From Prevotella sp. (lineage in GTDB: Bacteria > Bacteroidota > Bacteroidia > Bacteroidales > Bacteroidaceae), in the NCBI GenBank assembly GCA_017618275.1, contig JAFZUS010000003.1, positions 1-64,000 on the forward strand: 64,000 nt of DNA. The letters run 5' to 3'. Positions 16,001 to 23,821 of the stretch are shown here, piece by piece. The position numbers and the translations under genes were made by a program. Each line of letters begins with the position of its first letter. Within the stretch, counting starts at the first letter, position 1. The notes under the pieces were generated by a model. That model ran no database searches and had not been told where the DNA came from. It saw only the letters and a program-made list of their open reading frames with translations.

Positions 16001-16161
16001 CCGTTGGTGTGGTGCCAATGATCATCGCCCAGAGTTCGTTCTGGATGCCTGTAGGTGTCACCATCTTCGCTGGTGGTATCGGATCACTCATCATGGTGGT
16101 CACCATGCTACCCGTTATTTATTGGAAAGTAAGTTTAAAAAGTAAAAAGGTAAAAAAGTAA
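13033..16161 (+). CDS. RND family efflux transporter (AcrB-like permease)
   Basis: The 1042-residue protein has the two-fold RND layout: a first helix after a short N-terminus, a large periplasmic porter loop, a block of six helices, a second periplasmic loop from about 560 and a final helix block. The proton-relay region reads VVLGMVVDNAIVVID, matching the conserved acidic residues of the family. It is the energy-coupled pump of the tripartite system. Its last codons are made of the A-rich AAAAAGGTAA-type repeat that continues into the leader of the next gene. Confidence 0.93.
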   Translation: MEKMSWLKWPLDHYPISLLIVIILFILGIYGMYVMPKDEFPAFTIRQGVVIAVCPGMTSEEVEEQVARPLERYLFTYREVHRTKTATTAQNGMCFVMVRLNDDVNNKDEVWSKIKHGLNLFKSSLPSGVLALVANDDFGNTSALLIAIESPQRSYRELQDYTDRLSDRLRRIPSVANVRIYGEQKEQISLYVDRQRLQAYGIGQQMLFSHLQAQGITTLSGSLSDDDQQIPIHVEATERSEEEIANQIIFTDPLSGKVARVRDVARVVREYDSIESYIEQDGHPCVLLSLEMTPGNNIVAYGREVDKILDDFRKNDLPDDVTITRIADQPKVVGTSISDFLRDLLISMLIIILVMMVLFPLRSAIVAAITIPLSTFISVSIMYLLGIELNIVTLAALIVVLGMVVDNAIVVIDGYLEYLGKGYEPKKAAVDSAKQYFMPMMLATLCICVIFYPLLVTMKGAFHDALEDFPITITINLVVSLFLAVTVIPFLEMLIIKPEKVSTGSNAITHWVQSTYNKVLDITFRHPWATIAGGIGLVLLSTIIVLSLKIRVFPYADRDQFAVEIFLPEGKGIAETRAIADSLRQVLQRDEDVKCITSFVGCSSPRFMVCYAPQMAGRNYAQFIVNTTSQDATLKLLAKYQPQWSETFPDAYVRFKRLDYLEVPELEYRFYGEDLDSLHVVAERLMERIRQMPEVEWVHTDYLQPFPIINVELDPVASAQLGITRTTAALALSATTNNLRVGQIWEGNYELPIVVKDDADMTFSDIENLGIATPMAMLSAGAGGTNSTVPLRQIAKVEPKWSESRIMHRGGERCITVTAQFAYGVYAAPVESRIADIMQNEIDIPQGIRAEVGGEIEYDAEALPQIFGGIAISMVIIFFFLLFNFKKYGITIVCIAALGLMLPGALIGLGLMNRTLGLTSIMGVITLMGMIMRNEILIFEHAIDLIKKYVAEHGDWTVDRQAYNEAVKQAAYDAGKRRMVPIFLTTATTAVGVVPMIIAQSSFWMPVGVTIFAGGIGSLIMVVTMLPVIYWKVSLKSKKVKK

Positions 16162-16256
16162 AAAGGTAAAAGACATGAATACGAGAATTATCAATAAGAA
16201 TTTTGGTAAGGTAATAGGTGTTTTACTTTTTTACCTTTTTACCTTTTTACCTTTAA
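16137..16256. repeat. Complementary A-rich and T-rich repeat arms around the TolC start codon
   Basis: The left arm (16137-16171) consists of AGTAAAAAGGTAAAA units and includes the end of the RND gene. The right arm (about 16220-16254) is its complement and codes for the hydrophobic core of the TolC signal peptide. At least 15 bases, GGTAAAAAAGTAAAA, are exactly complementary. The two arms can pair in the mRNA and would enclose the ATG at 16175. Confidence 0.65.
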
Positions 16257-17554
16257 TTGCTCAAACCTATAGTTTGCAGCAACTGAAGGATTCTGCCCTC
16301 CAGAACAACATCGCCACCCGCAGTGCCCGCCTGGATATCGAGGCTTCGCAGCAACAGCGCAAGGAGGCCTTCACCAAGTTTTTCCCGAATGTCAGTGGAA
16401 CGGGCCTTTGGTTCAATGCCAATAAGGGCATGGCCCAGACCACCATCAATCCCTCGGAGATCATACCGTCGTCGCTAATGCCTGCCCTGGCACAGAGTCT
16501 GCCTGCAGAGGCTCTCCTTGCATTAGCCAATCCCATCGATATCTCGATGATGAAGAATGGTACCATCGGCTCACTGATGGCTGTGCAGCCTGTCTTCGTG
16601 GGAGGGCGGATTATCTATGGCAACAAACTGGCAAAGGTTGGCGAGGAGGCCAGTCGCCTGCAACTGCAACTTTCTGAAAACGAGGTGGAAAAGACCACCG
16701 AACTGTATTTCTGGCAGATTGTCTCTCTGCAGGAGAAACAGAAGACCATCGAAACGGTCAAGGCACTGTTGAACGATATTGCAAAGGATGTGGATGTGGC
16801 CGTCCGTGCCGGAGTCGCCATGAGAAATGACCTGTTGCAGGTGCAACTGCGTCAGAACGAGATAGAGAGTCAGGAACTGGAATTAAACAATGCCCTGAGC
16901 ATCGTCCGCCTGTTGCTGGCCCAGTATTGCGGACTGAACAGCACGGAGTTCGACATCTCCTATCAGACCAACGAGACGCCACTCCCCGTCCCTCAAGGGA
17001 AGGGGGCTGGGCTTGGGTCTCTCTTTTCTCTTCCCGAATACAACCTCCTGCAAAAGCAAGTCGAAGCCGCCAATCTACAAAAGAAGATGACCATCGGCGA
17101 AAACCTGCCTTCTGTATCTATCGGGGCAGGATACAACTACCACAACCTACTCGACAGAGACCACACCTTCGGTATGCTTTTCGCCACCGTCAGCGTTCCC
17201 ATCTCAGACTGGTGGGGCGGCTCCCACGCCATCAAACGCAGGAAGATTGAACAGCAGAAGGCCGAAGAACAGTTAGCCGACAACTCCAAATTGCTGGAAA
17301 TCCGGATGCAGAAAGCCAGGAATGATGTCGAGGAAGCCTACCAACAACTGGCTATCGCCCGGCGCAGCATCGAACAGGCAGAGGAGAATCTCCGTCTGAA
17401 CCGCAACTTCTACCAGGCAGGCACCTCGAAGATGAGCGATCTGCTGGAGGCGCAGATGCTCTACCAGAAAGCCTGTGACAAGCATACAGATGCCTACGCC
17501 AACTACCAGAACAGGCTTTTGGAATACCGCCACGCTACTGGGTTCAAATATTGA
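16175..17554 (+). CDS. TolC-family outer-membrane efflux protein
   Basis: The 459-residue protein has a signal peptide (LLFYLFTFLPLIAQ) and the repeated long-helix pattern of outer-membrane efflux channels (two OEP repeats, with amphipathic helices such as EDNLRLNRNFYQAGTSKMSD-like stretches near the end). It completes the tripartite pump. Two oddities: its signal-peptide codons are the complement of the upstream repeat, and a REP-like palindrome at 16982-17019 is translated in frame as TPLPVPQGKGAGLGS. Its last 11 bases overlap the end of the convergent Lrp gene. Confidence 0.9.
   Translation: MNTRIINKNFGKVIGVLLFYLFTFLPLIAQTYSLQQLKDSALQNNIATRSARLDIEASQQQRKEAFTKFFPNVSGTGLWFNANKGMAQTTINPSEIIPSSLMPALAQSLPAEALLALANPIDISMMKNGTIGSLMAVQPVFVGGRIIYGNKLAKVGEEASRLQLQLSENEVEKTTELYFWQIVSLQEKQKTIETVKALLNDIAKDVDVAVRAGVAMRNDLLQVQLRQNEIESQELELNNALSIVRLLLAQYCGLNSTEFDISYQTNETPLPVPQGKGAGLGSLFSLPEYNLLQKQVEAANLQKKMTIGENLPSVSIGAGYNYHNLLDRDHTFGMLFATVSVPISDWWGGSHAIKRRKIEQQKAEEQLADNSKLLEIRMQKARNDVEEAYQQLAIARRSIEQAEENLRLNRNFYQAGTSKMSDLLEAQMLYQKACDKHTDAYANYQNRLLEYRHATGFKY
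16982..17019. repeat. REP-like C/G palindrome inside the tolC-like gene
   Basis: The arm CTCCCCGTCCCTCA pairs with AGGGAAGGGGGCTGG. The same family occurs at 62889-62926 and, partly, at 62796-62829 and 27630-27650, each time inside coding sequence and in frame. Confidence 0.6.
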
Positions 17555-18008
17555 TGCCGTAACTCTGCTTTACCTCACTCATCACGAAGGTACTCTCGAT
17601 AGAGGCCAGGCTCTCAATCTCACCGAGTTTGTTGAGCACGAACTCTTGGTATTGCTTCATATCGCGCGCGCGTACCTTTAATAAATAATCATACGCACCA
17701 GAGGTGTTATAGCACTCCGTCACCTCGGGGATGCGCTGGATACGGCGCACAAACGAGTCGGCAATCTCGTGGTTGATCTGCTTCAGTTTCACCTTACAAT
17801 ACACTTGCAAACCCAGATTCAGTTTCTCTGGATCGAGAACGGCTATATACTTCCTGATATAGCCCTGTCGTTCGAGGCGTTTCTGGCGCTCAAAGACGGG
17901 AGTTGGTGTCAGATGCACGGCATCTGCCAGTTCTTTGGTGGTCAGTTTAGCGTTTTTTTGCAGCGTTTTGAGTATCTGCAGATCAGTTTCGTCTAATGTG
18001 TATGCCAT
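17544..18008 (-). CDS. Lrp/AsnC family transcriptional regulator
   Basis: The 154-residue protein starts at Met 18008 (MAYTLDETDLQILKTLQ), the normal family start; an extension to 18080 runs through the promoter and is rejected. It has an N-terminal winged helix-turn-helix (LTTKELADAVHLTPTPVFER) and the C-terminal RAM/AsnC ligand-binding domain (YNTSGAYDYLLKV). Such proteins sense amino acids and often control neighbouring metabolic genes; a sulfhydrylase gene lies 1.8 kb away, but a link is only a guess. It is divergent from the LuxR-type regulator, and its end overlaps the tolC-like gene by 11 bases. Confidence 0.92.
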   Translation of the reverse strand: MAYTLDETDLQILKTLQKNAKLTTKELADAVHLTPTPVFERQKRLERQGYIRKYIAVLDPEKLNLGLQVYCKVKLKQINHEIADSFVRRIQRIPEVTECYNTSGAYDYLLKVRARDMKQYQEFVLNKLGEIESLASIESTFVMSEVKQSYGINI

Positions 18009-18077
18009 AATTTGGAGAATTATTCTGTTTGAAGGCTTTCTGAATATCCGGATTGGAATGTTTCTCTTTCCTCGCTG

Positions 18078-18085
18078 CAAAAATA
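18078..18085 (-). promoter_or_regulatory. Promoter of the Lrp-type gene
   Basis: TATTTTTG on the minus strand with a TTG box (CAA on plus at 18106-18108) spaced 20 nt. The box almost touches the -33 box of the divergent response-regulator promoter (18114-18116), so one bound regulator could affect both. Confidence 0.65.
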
Positions 18086-18136
18086 GGTATATTTTCTTAA
18101 ATACGCAAATAATTTGGAAAATATTTCCATTATTTG

Positions 18137-18144
18137 TACCTTTG
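18137..18144 (+). promoter_or_regulatory. Promoter of the LuxR-type response regulator
   Basis: TACCTTTG with TTG at 18114-18116 (20-nt spacing), followed by an AAGGATAAG ribosome-binding region and the ATG at 18164. Confidence 0.7.
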
Positions 18145-18163
18145 CACCCAAAAGGATAAGAGT

Positions 18164-18805
18164 ATGAGAAAGTATATATTAGCAGATAACCAAGAATTAA
18201 CGAGGTTTGCGCTGGAAAACCTGATTCGTCAGAAAGGGGAAAATGACATCCTTCGTACTACCGACAAGGCTGGACTCGTACAATTGTTGAAGGAGCACGA
18301 GAATGCTGTCGTGCTGCTTGACTACACGCTGTTCGACTTCGCTGACGAGGACCAACTCCTGATTGTCGCTGAGCGTTTCAGTCTGTCAGAATGGATACTC
18401 ATCAGCGACGAACTGACCCCTCAGTTCCTGCGGCGTGTGGTCTATTCGTCCCATCAGTTCAGCATCGTGTTCAAGGATGGTCCCCTGAGCGAGATACACG
18501 AGGCTCTGAATGCTGTCAACCGCCATACCCGCTACCTTAGTCAGCGAGTGCTGGAAACCATCATCATCCAACAACAGGAAGAGGAAACTCCCAGTATCCT
18601 GACCACGACTGAGATGGAGATTGTGAAAGCCATTGCTCAGGGCAAGACCACAAAAGAGATTGCCGCCGAGCGCTTTTCAAGCATCCATACCGTCACCACG
18701 CATCGCAAGAACATCTTCCGCAAACTCGGCATCAACACAGCGCACGAAGCAGTGAAATACGCGCTTCGTGCAGGGTTGATAGACCCTTCAGAATTCTATA
18801 TTTAG
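18164..18805 (+). CDS. Orphan response regulator with LuxR-type DNA-binding domain
   Basis: The 213-residue protein starts at ATG 18164 (MRKYILADN), just after AAGGATAAG; the earlier in-frame position at 18134 lies within the promoter. The receiver keeps the phospho-acceptor Asp in VVLLDYTLF and a Lys in VFKDG, but the usual acidic pair near the N-terminus is ADNQ. The C-terminal LuxR helix-turn-helix reads LTTTEMEIVKAIAQGKTTKE. No kinase gene is adjacent. Its end overlaps the convergent SDR gene by 4 bases. Confidence 0.88.
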   Translation: MRKYILADNQELTRFALENLIRQKGENDILRTTDKAGLVQLLKEHENAVVLLDYTLFDFADEDQLLIVAERFSLSEWILISDELTPQFLRRVVYSSHQFSIVFKDGPLSEIHEALNAVNRHTRYLSQRVLETIIIQQQEEETPSILTTTEMEIVKAIAQGKTTKEIAAERFSSIHTVTTHRKNIFRKLGINTAHEAVKYALRAGLIDPSEFYI

Positions 18806-19509
18806 TCTTCTTTGACGATGGGGTAGAGTTCGATGAACTCGCCCTGATGGTTCTGGCCGTCGTTGATGAGTTCGGCCATCTTCTGACCAACGGTTTCGAT
18901 GTCGTGGAAACCGGGAAGTGACATATTACCGTTCAGGTCGGTGGTGGTGGGGCCCGGGTGTACCGAGAAGACCTCCAACGGGGTATTGCTCTGTTGGAAC
19001 TCAATGGCCATCACACCCATCATCGCATTCTGGGCGGCCTTACTGGCCACGTAGGCTAATGGATGCCAATAGGGGCTGATCTCTGAAGGAACGGTCACGT
19101 TGACAATCCGGCCTTCGTTCTTGGCGAGCAGCGGCATCAGGGCCTTTGTGAGAGCGAAGGTGCCGATGAAGTTCACGTCGAGCGTCTCCTTGATGTCGCT
19201 GATCTCTGTGTGAAGACTGTCCACGCTCATGTCGCCAGGGATGCCGGCATTGTTTACAAGCAGTGTCAACTCAGGGTATTTTGCATTGATCTCCTTGGCG
19301 GCTTGTTCGATGTTGGCAAGGTCACGCAGTTCGATGTTCACCCAACCCAGCACGTCGATGCCAGCCGATTTCAGTTCGCTGATAGCCTTCTCGGCACGCT
19401 CTTCGTCGCGTGCGCCGATAATCACCTGCCAACCACTCTTTCCAAGGTGCTTGGCGATTCCAAATCCTATGCCTTTATTGGCTCCTGTCACTAAAGCAAT
19501 CTTTTTCAT
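18802..19509 (-). CDS. Short-chain dehydrogenase/reductase
   Basis: The 235-residue protein has the classical SDR motifs: TGANKGIG (residues 8-15) for NAD(P) binding, LLVNNAG, the catalytic YVASK pair and the HPGPTTTD segment after it. It resembles carbonyl-reductase-like SDRs; the substrate is unknown. It is transcribed from its own promoter (19565-19572) through a leader with AAAAAGGTAA-type repeats directly before the ATG. It faces the response-regulator gene. Confidence 0.9.
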   Translation of the reverse strand: MKKIALVTGANKGIGFGIAKHLGKSGWQVIIGARDEERAEKAISELKSAGIDVLGWVNIELRDLANIEQAAKEINAKYPELTLLVNNAGIPGDMSVDSLHTEISDIKETLDVNFIGTFALTKALMPLLAKNEGRIVNVTVPSEISPYWHPLAYVASKAAQNAMMGVMAIEFQQSNTPLEVFSVHPGPTTTDLNGNMSLPGFHDIETVGQKMAELINDGQNHQGEFIELYPIVKED

Positions 19510-19564
19510 ATATTTTCTCTTTTTACCTTTTTCTTTTTTGCCTTTTTACCTTTGTTTGACGGTG

Positions 19565-19572
19565 CAAAGGTA
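19565..19572 (-). promoter_or_regulatory. SDR gene promoter
   Basis: TACCTTTG on the minus strand; no clear TTG box at 20 nt. The palindrome at 19593-19615 covers the position where the box should be, as expected for an operator. Confidence 0.5.
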
Positions 19573-19771
19573 CTAAAATTTGTGCAAATCGGAAATACCA
19601 TGAGTGTGGTATTTTGCATGAAAAAAAAGCAAAATAGCCCCCTTTTTGGTATATTATTCTGTTTGGGGGACTATCTAATGCTTGTTCTGGAATATATTCC
19701 TTAAATCACCATTCGTTTTAGGTGTATCTTCTGATTTTCAACAGAAATTTGGTGGATATTTCTAAACTTCG

Positions 19772-19779
19772 TACCTTTG
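19772..19779 (+). promoter_or_regulatory. Sulfhydrylase gene promoter
   Basis: TACCTTTG with TTG at 19749-19751, 20-nt spacing, leaving a leader of about 50 nt before the ATG at 19835. Confidence 0.7.
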
Positions 19780-19834
19780 CACCGTCAATAGTAAACAAAT
19801 AGTATTAACAAATAAATTTAAGAGGATAAGAATT

Positions 19835-21127
19835 ATGGCACAGAACAAGAACTATCGTTTTGAGACTTTGCAACTCCATGTAGGCCAAGAACAGGCTGAC
19901 CCCGCAACCGACGCACGCGCCGTACCCATCTATCAGACCACGTCGTATGTGTTTCGTAACTCACAGCACGCTGCAGACCGCTTCGGTCTTCGTGATGCAG
20001 GTAATATCTATGGTCGTCTGACCAACTCCACCCAGGGTGTGTTCGAAGATCGCGTCGCTGCCCTCGAAGGAGGTGTGGCTGGTTTGGCAGTCGCCTCTGG
20101 TGCTGCTGCCATCACCTACGCGCTGCAGAACATCACACAGAATGGCGACCATATCGTGGCTGCCGACAACCTCTATGGCGGTTCCTACAACCTGATTACC
20201 CACACGCTGGCTACCCAGGGCATCAGCAACACCATTATTAATGTGAACGATCTCGCCGCTCTTGAAGCCGCTATCCAACCCAACACAAAAGTAATATATG
20301 CCGAGACCTTCGGCAATCCCAACTCCGACGTGCTCGACCTGGAAGGTGTGGCTGCCGTAGCCCACAAACATGGCATTCCCTTCATCGTCGACAACACTTT
20401 CGGCACACCCTATCTCATCCGTCCGCTGGAGCACGGTGCCGACATCGTGGTACATTCAGCCACCAAGTTCTTGGGTGGTCATGGCACAAGTCTGGGTGGT
20501 GTCATCGTCGATGGCGGTAAGTTCGACTGGAAGGCCAACCCCGACAAATTCCCCACACTGGCCAAGCCCGATCCCTCGTATCACGGTATCGTGTTTGCCG
20601 ACGCTGTTGGCGCAGCCGCTTACGTTACCCGCATCCGTGCCGTCATCCTGCGTGATACCGGTGCAGCCATCTCTCCGTTCAACGCCTTCATCCTGTTGCA
20701 GGGTGTTGAGACCTTGAGTCTGCGTGTGGAGCGTCACGTAGAGAACGCCCTGAAGGTGGTTGACTTCCTCAGCAAGCACCCGAAGGTGGCAGCCGTTCAT
20801 CACCCAGCCCTCGAGAGCCATCACGACCATGCCCTCTACAAGAAGTACTATCCCAATGGTGGTGCATCAATCTTTACCTTCGAGGTGAAAGGTGGTCAGG
20901 AAGAGGCATGGAAGTTCATCGACGCCCTACAGATCTTCTCACTACTGGCCAACGTAGCCGATGTGAAGAGTCTGGTGATCCATCCCTACACCACCACCCA
21001 CTCACAACTCTCGCCTGAGGAACTGGCCGAGCAGCACATCACGCCTGCTACCGTGCGCTTGAGCATCGGTACTGAGCACATCGACGACATCATCGACGAC
21101 CTCGCACAGGCACTCGACAAGATTTAA
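19835..21127 (+). CDS. metY: O-acetylhomoserine sulfhydrylase (PLP enzyme)
   Basis: The 430-residue protein is a Cys/Met-metabolism PLP enzyme of the O-acetylhomoserine aminocarboxypropyltransferase type, making homocysteine from O-acetylhomoserine and sulfide in the cytoplasm. The PLP lysine is Lys211 in HSATKFLGGHGT. Length (about 430) and the opening FETLQLHVGQEQADPATDAR fit this branch rather than the shorter cystathionine enzymes. It is a single-gene unit ending at a hairpin terminator. Confidence 0.92.
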   Translation: MAQNKNYRFETLQLHVGQEQADPATDARAVPIYQTTSYVFRNSQHAADRFGLRDAGNIYGRLTNSTQGVFEDRVAALEGGVAGLAVASGAAAITYALQNITQNGDHIVAADNLYGGSYNLITHTLATQGISNTIINVNDLAALEAAIQPNTKVIYAETFGNPNSDVLDLEGVAAVAHKHGIPFIVDNTFGTPYLIRPLEHGADIVVHSATKFLGGHGTSLGGVIVDGGKFDWKANPDKFPTLAKPDPSYHGIVFADAVGAAAYVTRIRAVILRDTGAAISPFNAFILLQGVETLSLRVERHVENALKVVDFLSKHPKVAAVHHPALESHHDHALYKKYYPNGGASIFTFEVKGGQEEAWKFIDALQIFSLLANVADVKSLVIHPYTTTHSQLSPEELAEQHITPATVRLSIGTEHIDDIIDDLAQALDKI

Positions 21128-21162
21128 ACTGCTGATTCACAGCATGAACACAATCCGCTTAC

Positions 21163-21195
21163 GGGCTGGGGGCAAATACGCCTCCAGCCCATTTT
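21163..21195 (+). terminator. metY: Intrinsic terminator after metY
   Basis: The stem GGGCTGG-GGC pairs with GCC-CCAGCCC around an AAATAC loop (21163-21190), followed by ATTTT. It separates metY from the GH30 operon. Confidence 0.75.
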
Positions 21196-21230
21196 ACATG
21201 ATATTATTTGCATATCTCAATTATTCTTTA

Positions 21231-21238
21231 TACCTTTG
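21231..21238 (+). promoter_or_regulatory. Promoter of the GH30-CE1-GH2-CotH operon
   Basis: TACCTTTG with TTG at 21208-21210 (20-nt spacing), 25 bases before the GH30 start and just after the metY terminator. Confidence 0.7.
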
Positions 21239-21262
21239 TGGCAAAATTCAAAGAAGATAAAA

Positions 21263-23809
21263 ATGAAGCACAACGTATGTTATTTGTTGGGTCTTGTGAT
21301 GACTCTGTTTGTTACACAGTCGGTGGCACAGCCCACAGTGAGATTCGATGCCACAAAGACGCACCAGCGCATCACAGGTTTCGGCGGCTTTGTCTGTTCG
21401 CCCCAATTCCAGTATGATCACATGTCGACTGCCGATATCAAGAAGGTATGGGGCAAGGAAAGTACCGTGGGCTGCAATATCATGCGCCTTTACATCCCTA
21501 TTGGCAAGAACGCCTGGAGCCAGTCGCTCGCCACCGCCAAGACAGCCAAGCAGATGGGGCTCATCGTCTTCGCCTCGCCATGGGGACAGCCCGCCGAGTG
21601 GAAGACCAACAAGTCGATCAACGCCAAGACCAGCGACGGCAAGGAAGGACGGCTGAAACCTGCAAACTGGCCCGACTATGCCCAATATCTGGAAGACTAT
21701 GTGCAATATCTGCGCAAGAACGGCGTGGAACTCGACGCCATCAGTATTCAGAACGAACCCGACTGGGCTGCCACCTATGCCGGTTGTCTGTGGTCAGCCA
21801 GTGAGATGGCTGAATTCGTAAAGACCTACGGTCCGACCATCAGTTGTAAGGTGATGGCACCAGAGACCCTTTCAGTGAACGACAACTACGTGAATGCCCT
21901 GAACAAAACCGACGTACTTCCCGGCTTCGACATTTATGGCGGACACCAGTACGGCGGGATACAATCAGCCTACAAGAACTTAGCCAAGAAGGGCAAGGAG
22001 ATATGGATGACAGAATACCTCATCAACTGGAACGAGGCCGAAAACAACACCCGTAACTTTGATTTCTCGAAAGACTTCTTCAACTTCTTCCGTGCCATCA
22101 ACGTCTGTTTGGTGGGCGACTTCAATGCCTGGATCCACTACGCCGCCAAGCGCTACTACGGCATGTTGGGCGACGGACAGCGGGGAGCCGGGAGCAGTGG
22201 TACTGTCACCAAGCGCGGCTACATCATGGCCCACTTTGCGAAATACGTCACGGGCATGACACGCATCGATATCGACTTCGGCACATCGCCACTCGAGGGG
22301 TCGGCCTATCTTTCCGTAACCGGCGACACCGTGGTGGCTGTGGTGGCCAACGCCAGCAACGCAGAAACGACTGTGACACTCGACCTGCCTTTCTACACCC
22401 AACGTGGACAGGTCTACAGCACGACAAAGACCAATAACATGAAGGCCACGACCCTGACACCTGACGGTGAGACCTGCCGACCCGTGGCCACGATCCCTGC
22501 ACAAAGTGTCAGTACCGTTATGTTCTTCAGGAGCCGGGACCGTCAGCCTTCGAACATGAAGGGCAGCACTACCCGTTTCGACCGCCTCGACGATATGGAG
22601 GTCACGAAGTCTGGCTTCGGCACGACATATAAACTCAGCGGCACGAGCAAGACCTTCGACGCATCAAACCCGCTGATATCCAAGAATACCAAACTGAATA
22701 ACGGTTACGTGCAATTGGACAACCGTTACAGTCAACTTGTGATGCAGATCAAGAAAGTCACCTCTACCGGGAACCTCACGGCAGGGGCTACGACACTCAC
22801 CTATGTCAATGCCAAGGGGACAGTGTCCTCACACGATTACGGACGGATGGACCTGAGTCGTGCCGAGAATTTCAACCTCGTGTTCGACCTCTCTCCACAG
22901 ACACTGACTGACGGTTGTCTGGGTCTCCTCTCACTGACCTGCGACAACACCTATTCCCACCTGACTGTTTCCTTCGGCGATGTCTACCTGTCTACAGGCA
23001 CCAACGCCCTCTATGCCGCCCAACTGAGTGGCAACTATGTGGCAGATGACAGTTATATACAGGAATATATCACCGACAAGGCCTGTACGAGTCTTGACCT
23101 GTCGGCCTGTTCAGGATGTCCGTCGACGTTCCCGTGGCTGCAAGGCACCAACCGCGTGGTGTGGTTGCCGGAAAGCAGTTCTGTTGGAGGGGCTAACCTC
23201 ATCCATACCGTTCTGTGTCACCAGTTGGAACTCTTCGCCGAGGGTGGAGCCTTCCGTCCGGTCCGTTCCTTCCAAGCCGAAAAAATCTCCTTCACCACGA
23301 CGGTGGAAGGCCGCCAATGGTTGATACTGCCCTTCAACGCCGTGATTCCCGACGGGGTGAAGGCCTATTACATCGGTGATGATCTCAGCCTGGAACAGAT
23401 CAGTTCCATCCCTGCCCATACGCCAGTACTCATCGAAGCCGAGGGCGAGACCGTGTTCACAGGACAGGGTGAAATTGGCTATGTCAATTCACCCTTGACA
23501 GACACGTTCCGAGGAACTTACACGCCTATCAGCCTCTATAAAGGCGACTACGTGTTGGCACAACAGGACGGTCAGTGGGGATTGCGCCGCATCGACACAC
23601 CGACGACACTTCATCCCTTCAACGTCTATGCGACACTTGCCTCACAAGCAGCCTTTATCCCGCTGTCCTTCCCTTCGGGTATCAAGACCATTGCTACAGA
23701 AAAGGATGCGTCTGACACGGTCTTCGACCTACAGGGACGTCAGATGTCCGTCAAGGCCTTGAAACCGGGTCTATATATTCAAAATGGTAAAAAGTATATA
23801 GTAAAATAA
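21263..23809 (+). CDS. GH30 glucuronoxylanase-type enzyme
   Basis: The 848-residue secreted protein starts at ATG 21263 after an AAGAAGATAAAA leader; signal peptide to about residue 23 (SVAQ). The GH30 barrel keeps the acid/base Glu165 (SIQNEPDW) and the nucleophile Glu251 (WMTEYLINW), and the QRITGFGGF opening is typical. The beta-sandwich of the family follows to about residue 425, then a roughly 400-residue C-terminal region of unknown function. The protein ends in a sorting-like tail (VFDLQGRQMSV, LKPGLYIQNGKKYIVK). It likely cuts the xylan backbone at glucuronosyl or arabinosyl branches. It is the first gene of a four-gene operon. Confidence 0.85.
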   Translation: MKHNVCYLLGLVMTLFVTQSVAQPTVRFDATKTHQRITGFGGFVCSPQFQYDHMSTADIKKVWGKESTVGCNIMRLYIPIGKNAWSQSLATAKTAKQMGLIVFASPWGQPAEWKTNKSINAKTSDGKEGRLKPANWPDYAQYLEDYVQYLRKNGVELDAISIQNEPDWAATYAGCLWSASEMAEFVKTYGPTISCKVMAPETLSVNDNYVNALNKTDVLPGFDIYGGHQYGGIQSAYKNLAKKGKEIWMTEYLINWNEAENNTRNFDFSKDFFNFFRAINVCLVGDFNAWIHYAAKRYYGMLGDGQRGAGSSGTVTKRGYIMAHFAKYVTGMTRIDIDFGTSPLEGSAYLSVTGDTVVAVVANASNAETTVTLDLPFYTQRGQVYSTTKTNNMKATTLTPDGETCRPVATIPAQSVSTVMFFRSRDRQPSNMKGSTTRFDRLDDMEVTKSGFGTTYKLSGTSKTFDASNPLISKNTKLNNGYVQLDNRYSQLVMQIKKVTSTGNLTAGATTLTYVNAKGTVSSHDYGRMDLSRAENFNLVFDLSPQTLTDGCLGLLSLTCDNTYSHLTVSFGDVYLSTGTNALYAAQLSGNYVADDSYIQEYITDKACTSLDLSACSGCPSTFPWLQGTNRVVWLPESSSVGGANLIHTVLCHQLELFAEGGAFRPVRSFQAEKISFTTTVEGRQWLILPFNAVIPDGVKAYYIGDDLSLEQISSIPAHTPVLIEAEGETVFTGQGEIGYVNSPLTDTFRGTYTPISLYKGDYVLAQQDGQWGLRRIDTPTTLHPFNVYATLASQAAFIPLSFPSGIKTIATEKDASDTVFDLQGRQMSVKALKPGLYIQNGKKYIVK

Positions 23810-23821
23810 CAATCGTAGTAT

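Larger units (their letters stand above)
19510..19834. other. Divergent intergenic region between SDR and sulfhydrylase genes
   Basis: This 325-bp region holds the A-rich repeat leader of the SDR gene (19510-19556), the SDR promoter, an imperfect palindrome AAATACCA/TGGTATTTT at 19593-19615 that could be an operator, a short C5/G5 stem around 19636-19670, and the promoter of the sulfhydrylase gene. I see no ORF and no riboswitch that I recognise, although sulfur-amino-acid genes often carry one. Confidence 0.55.
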
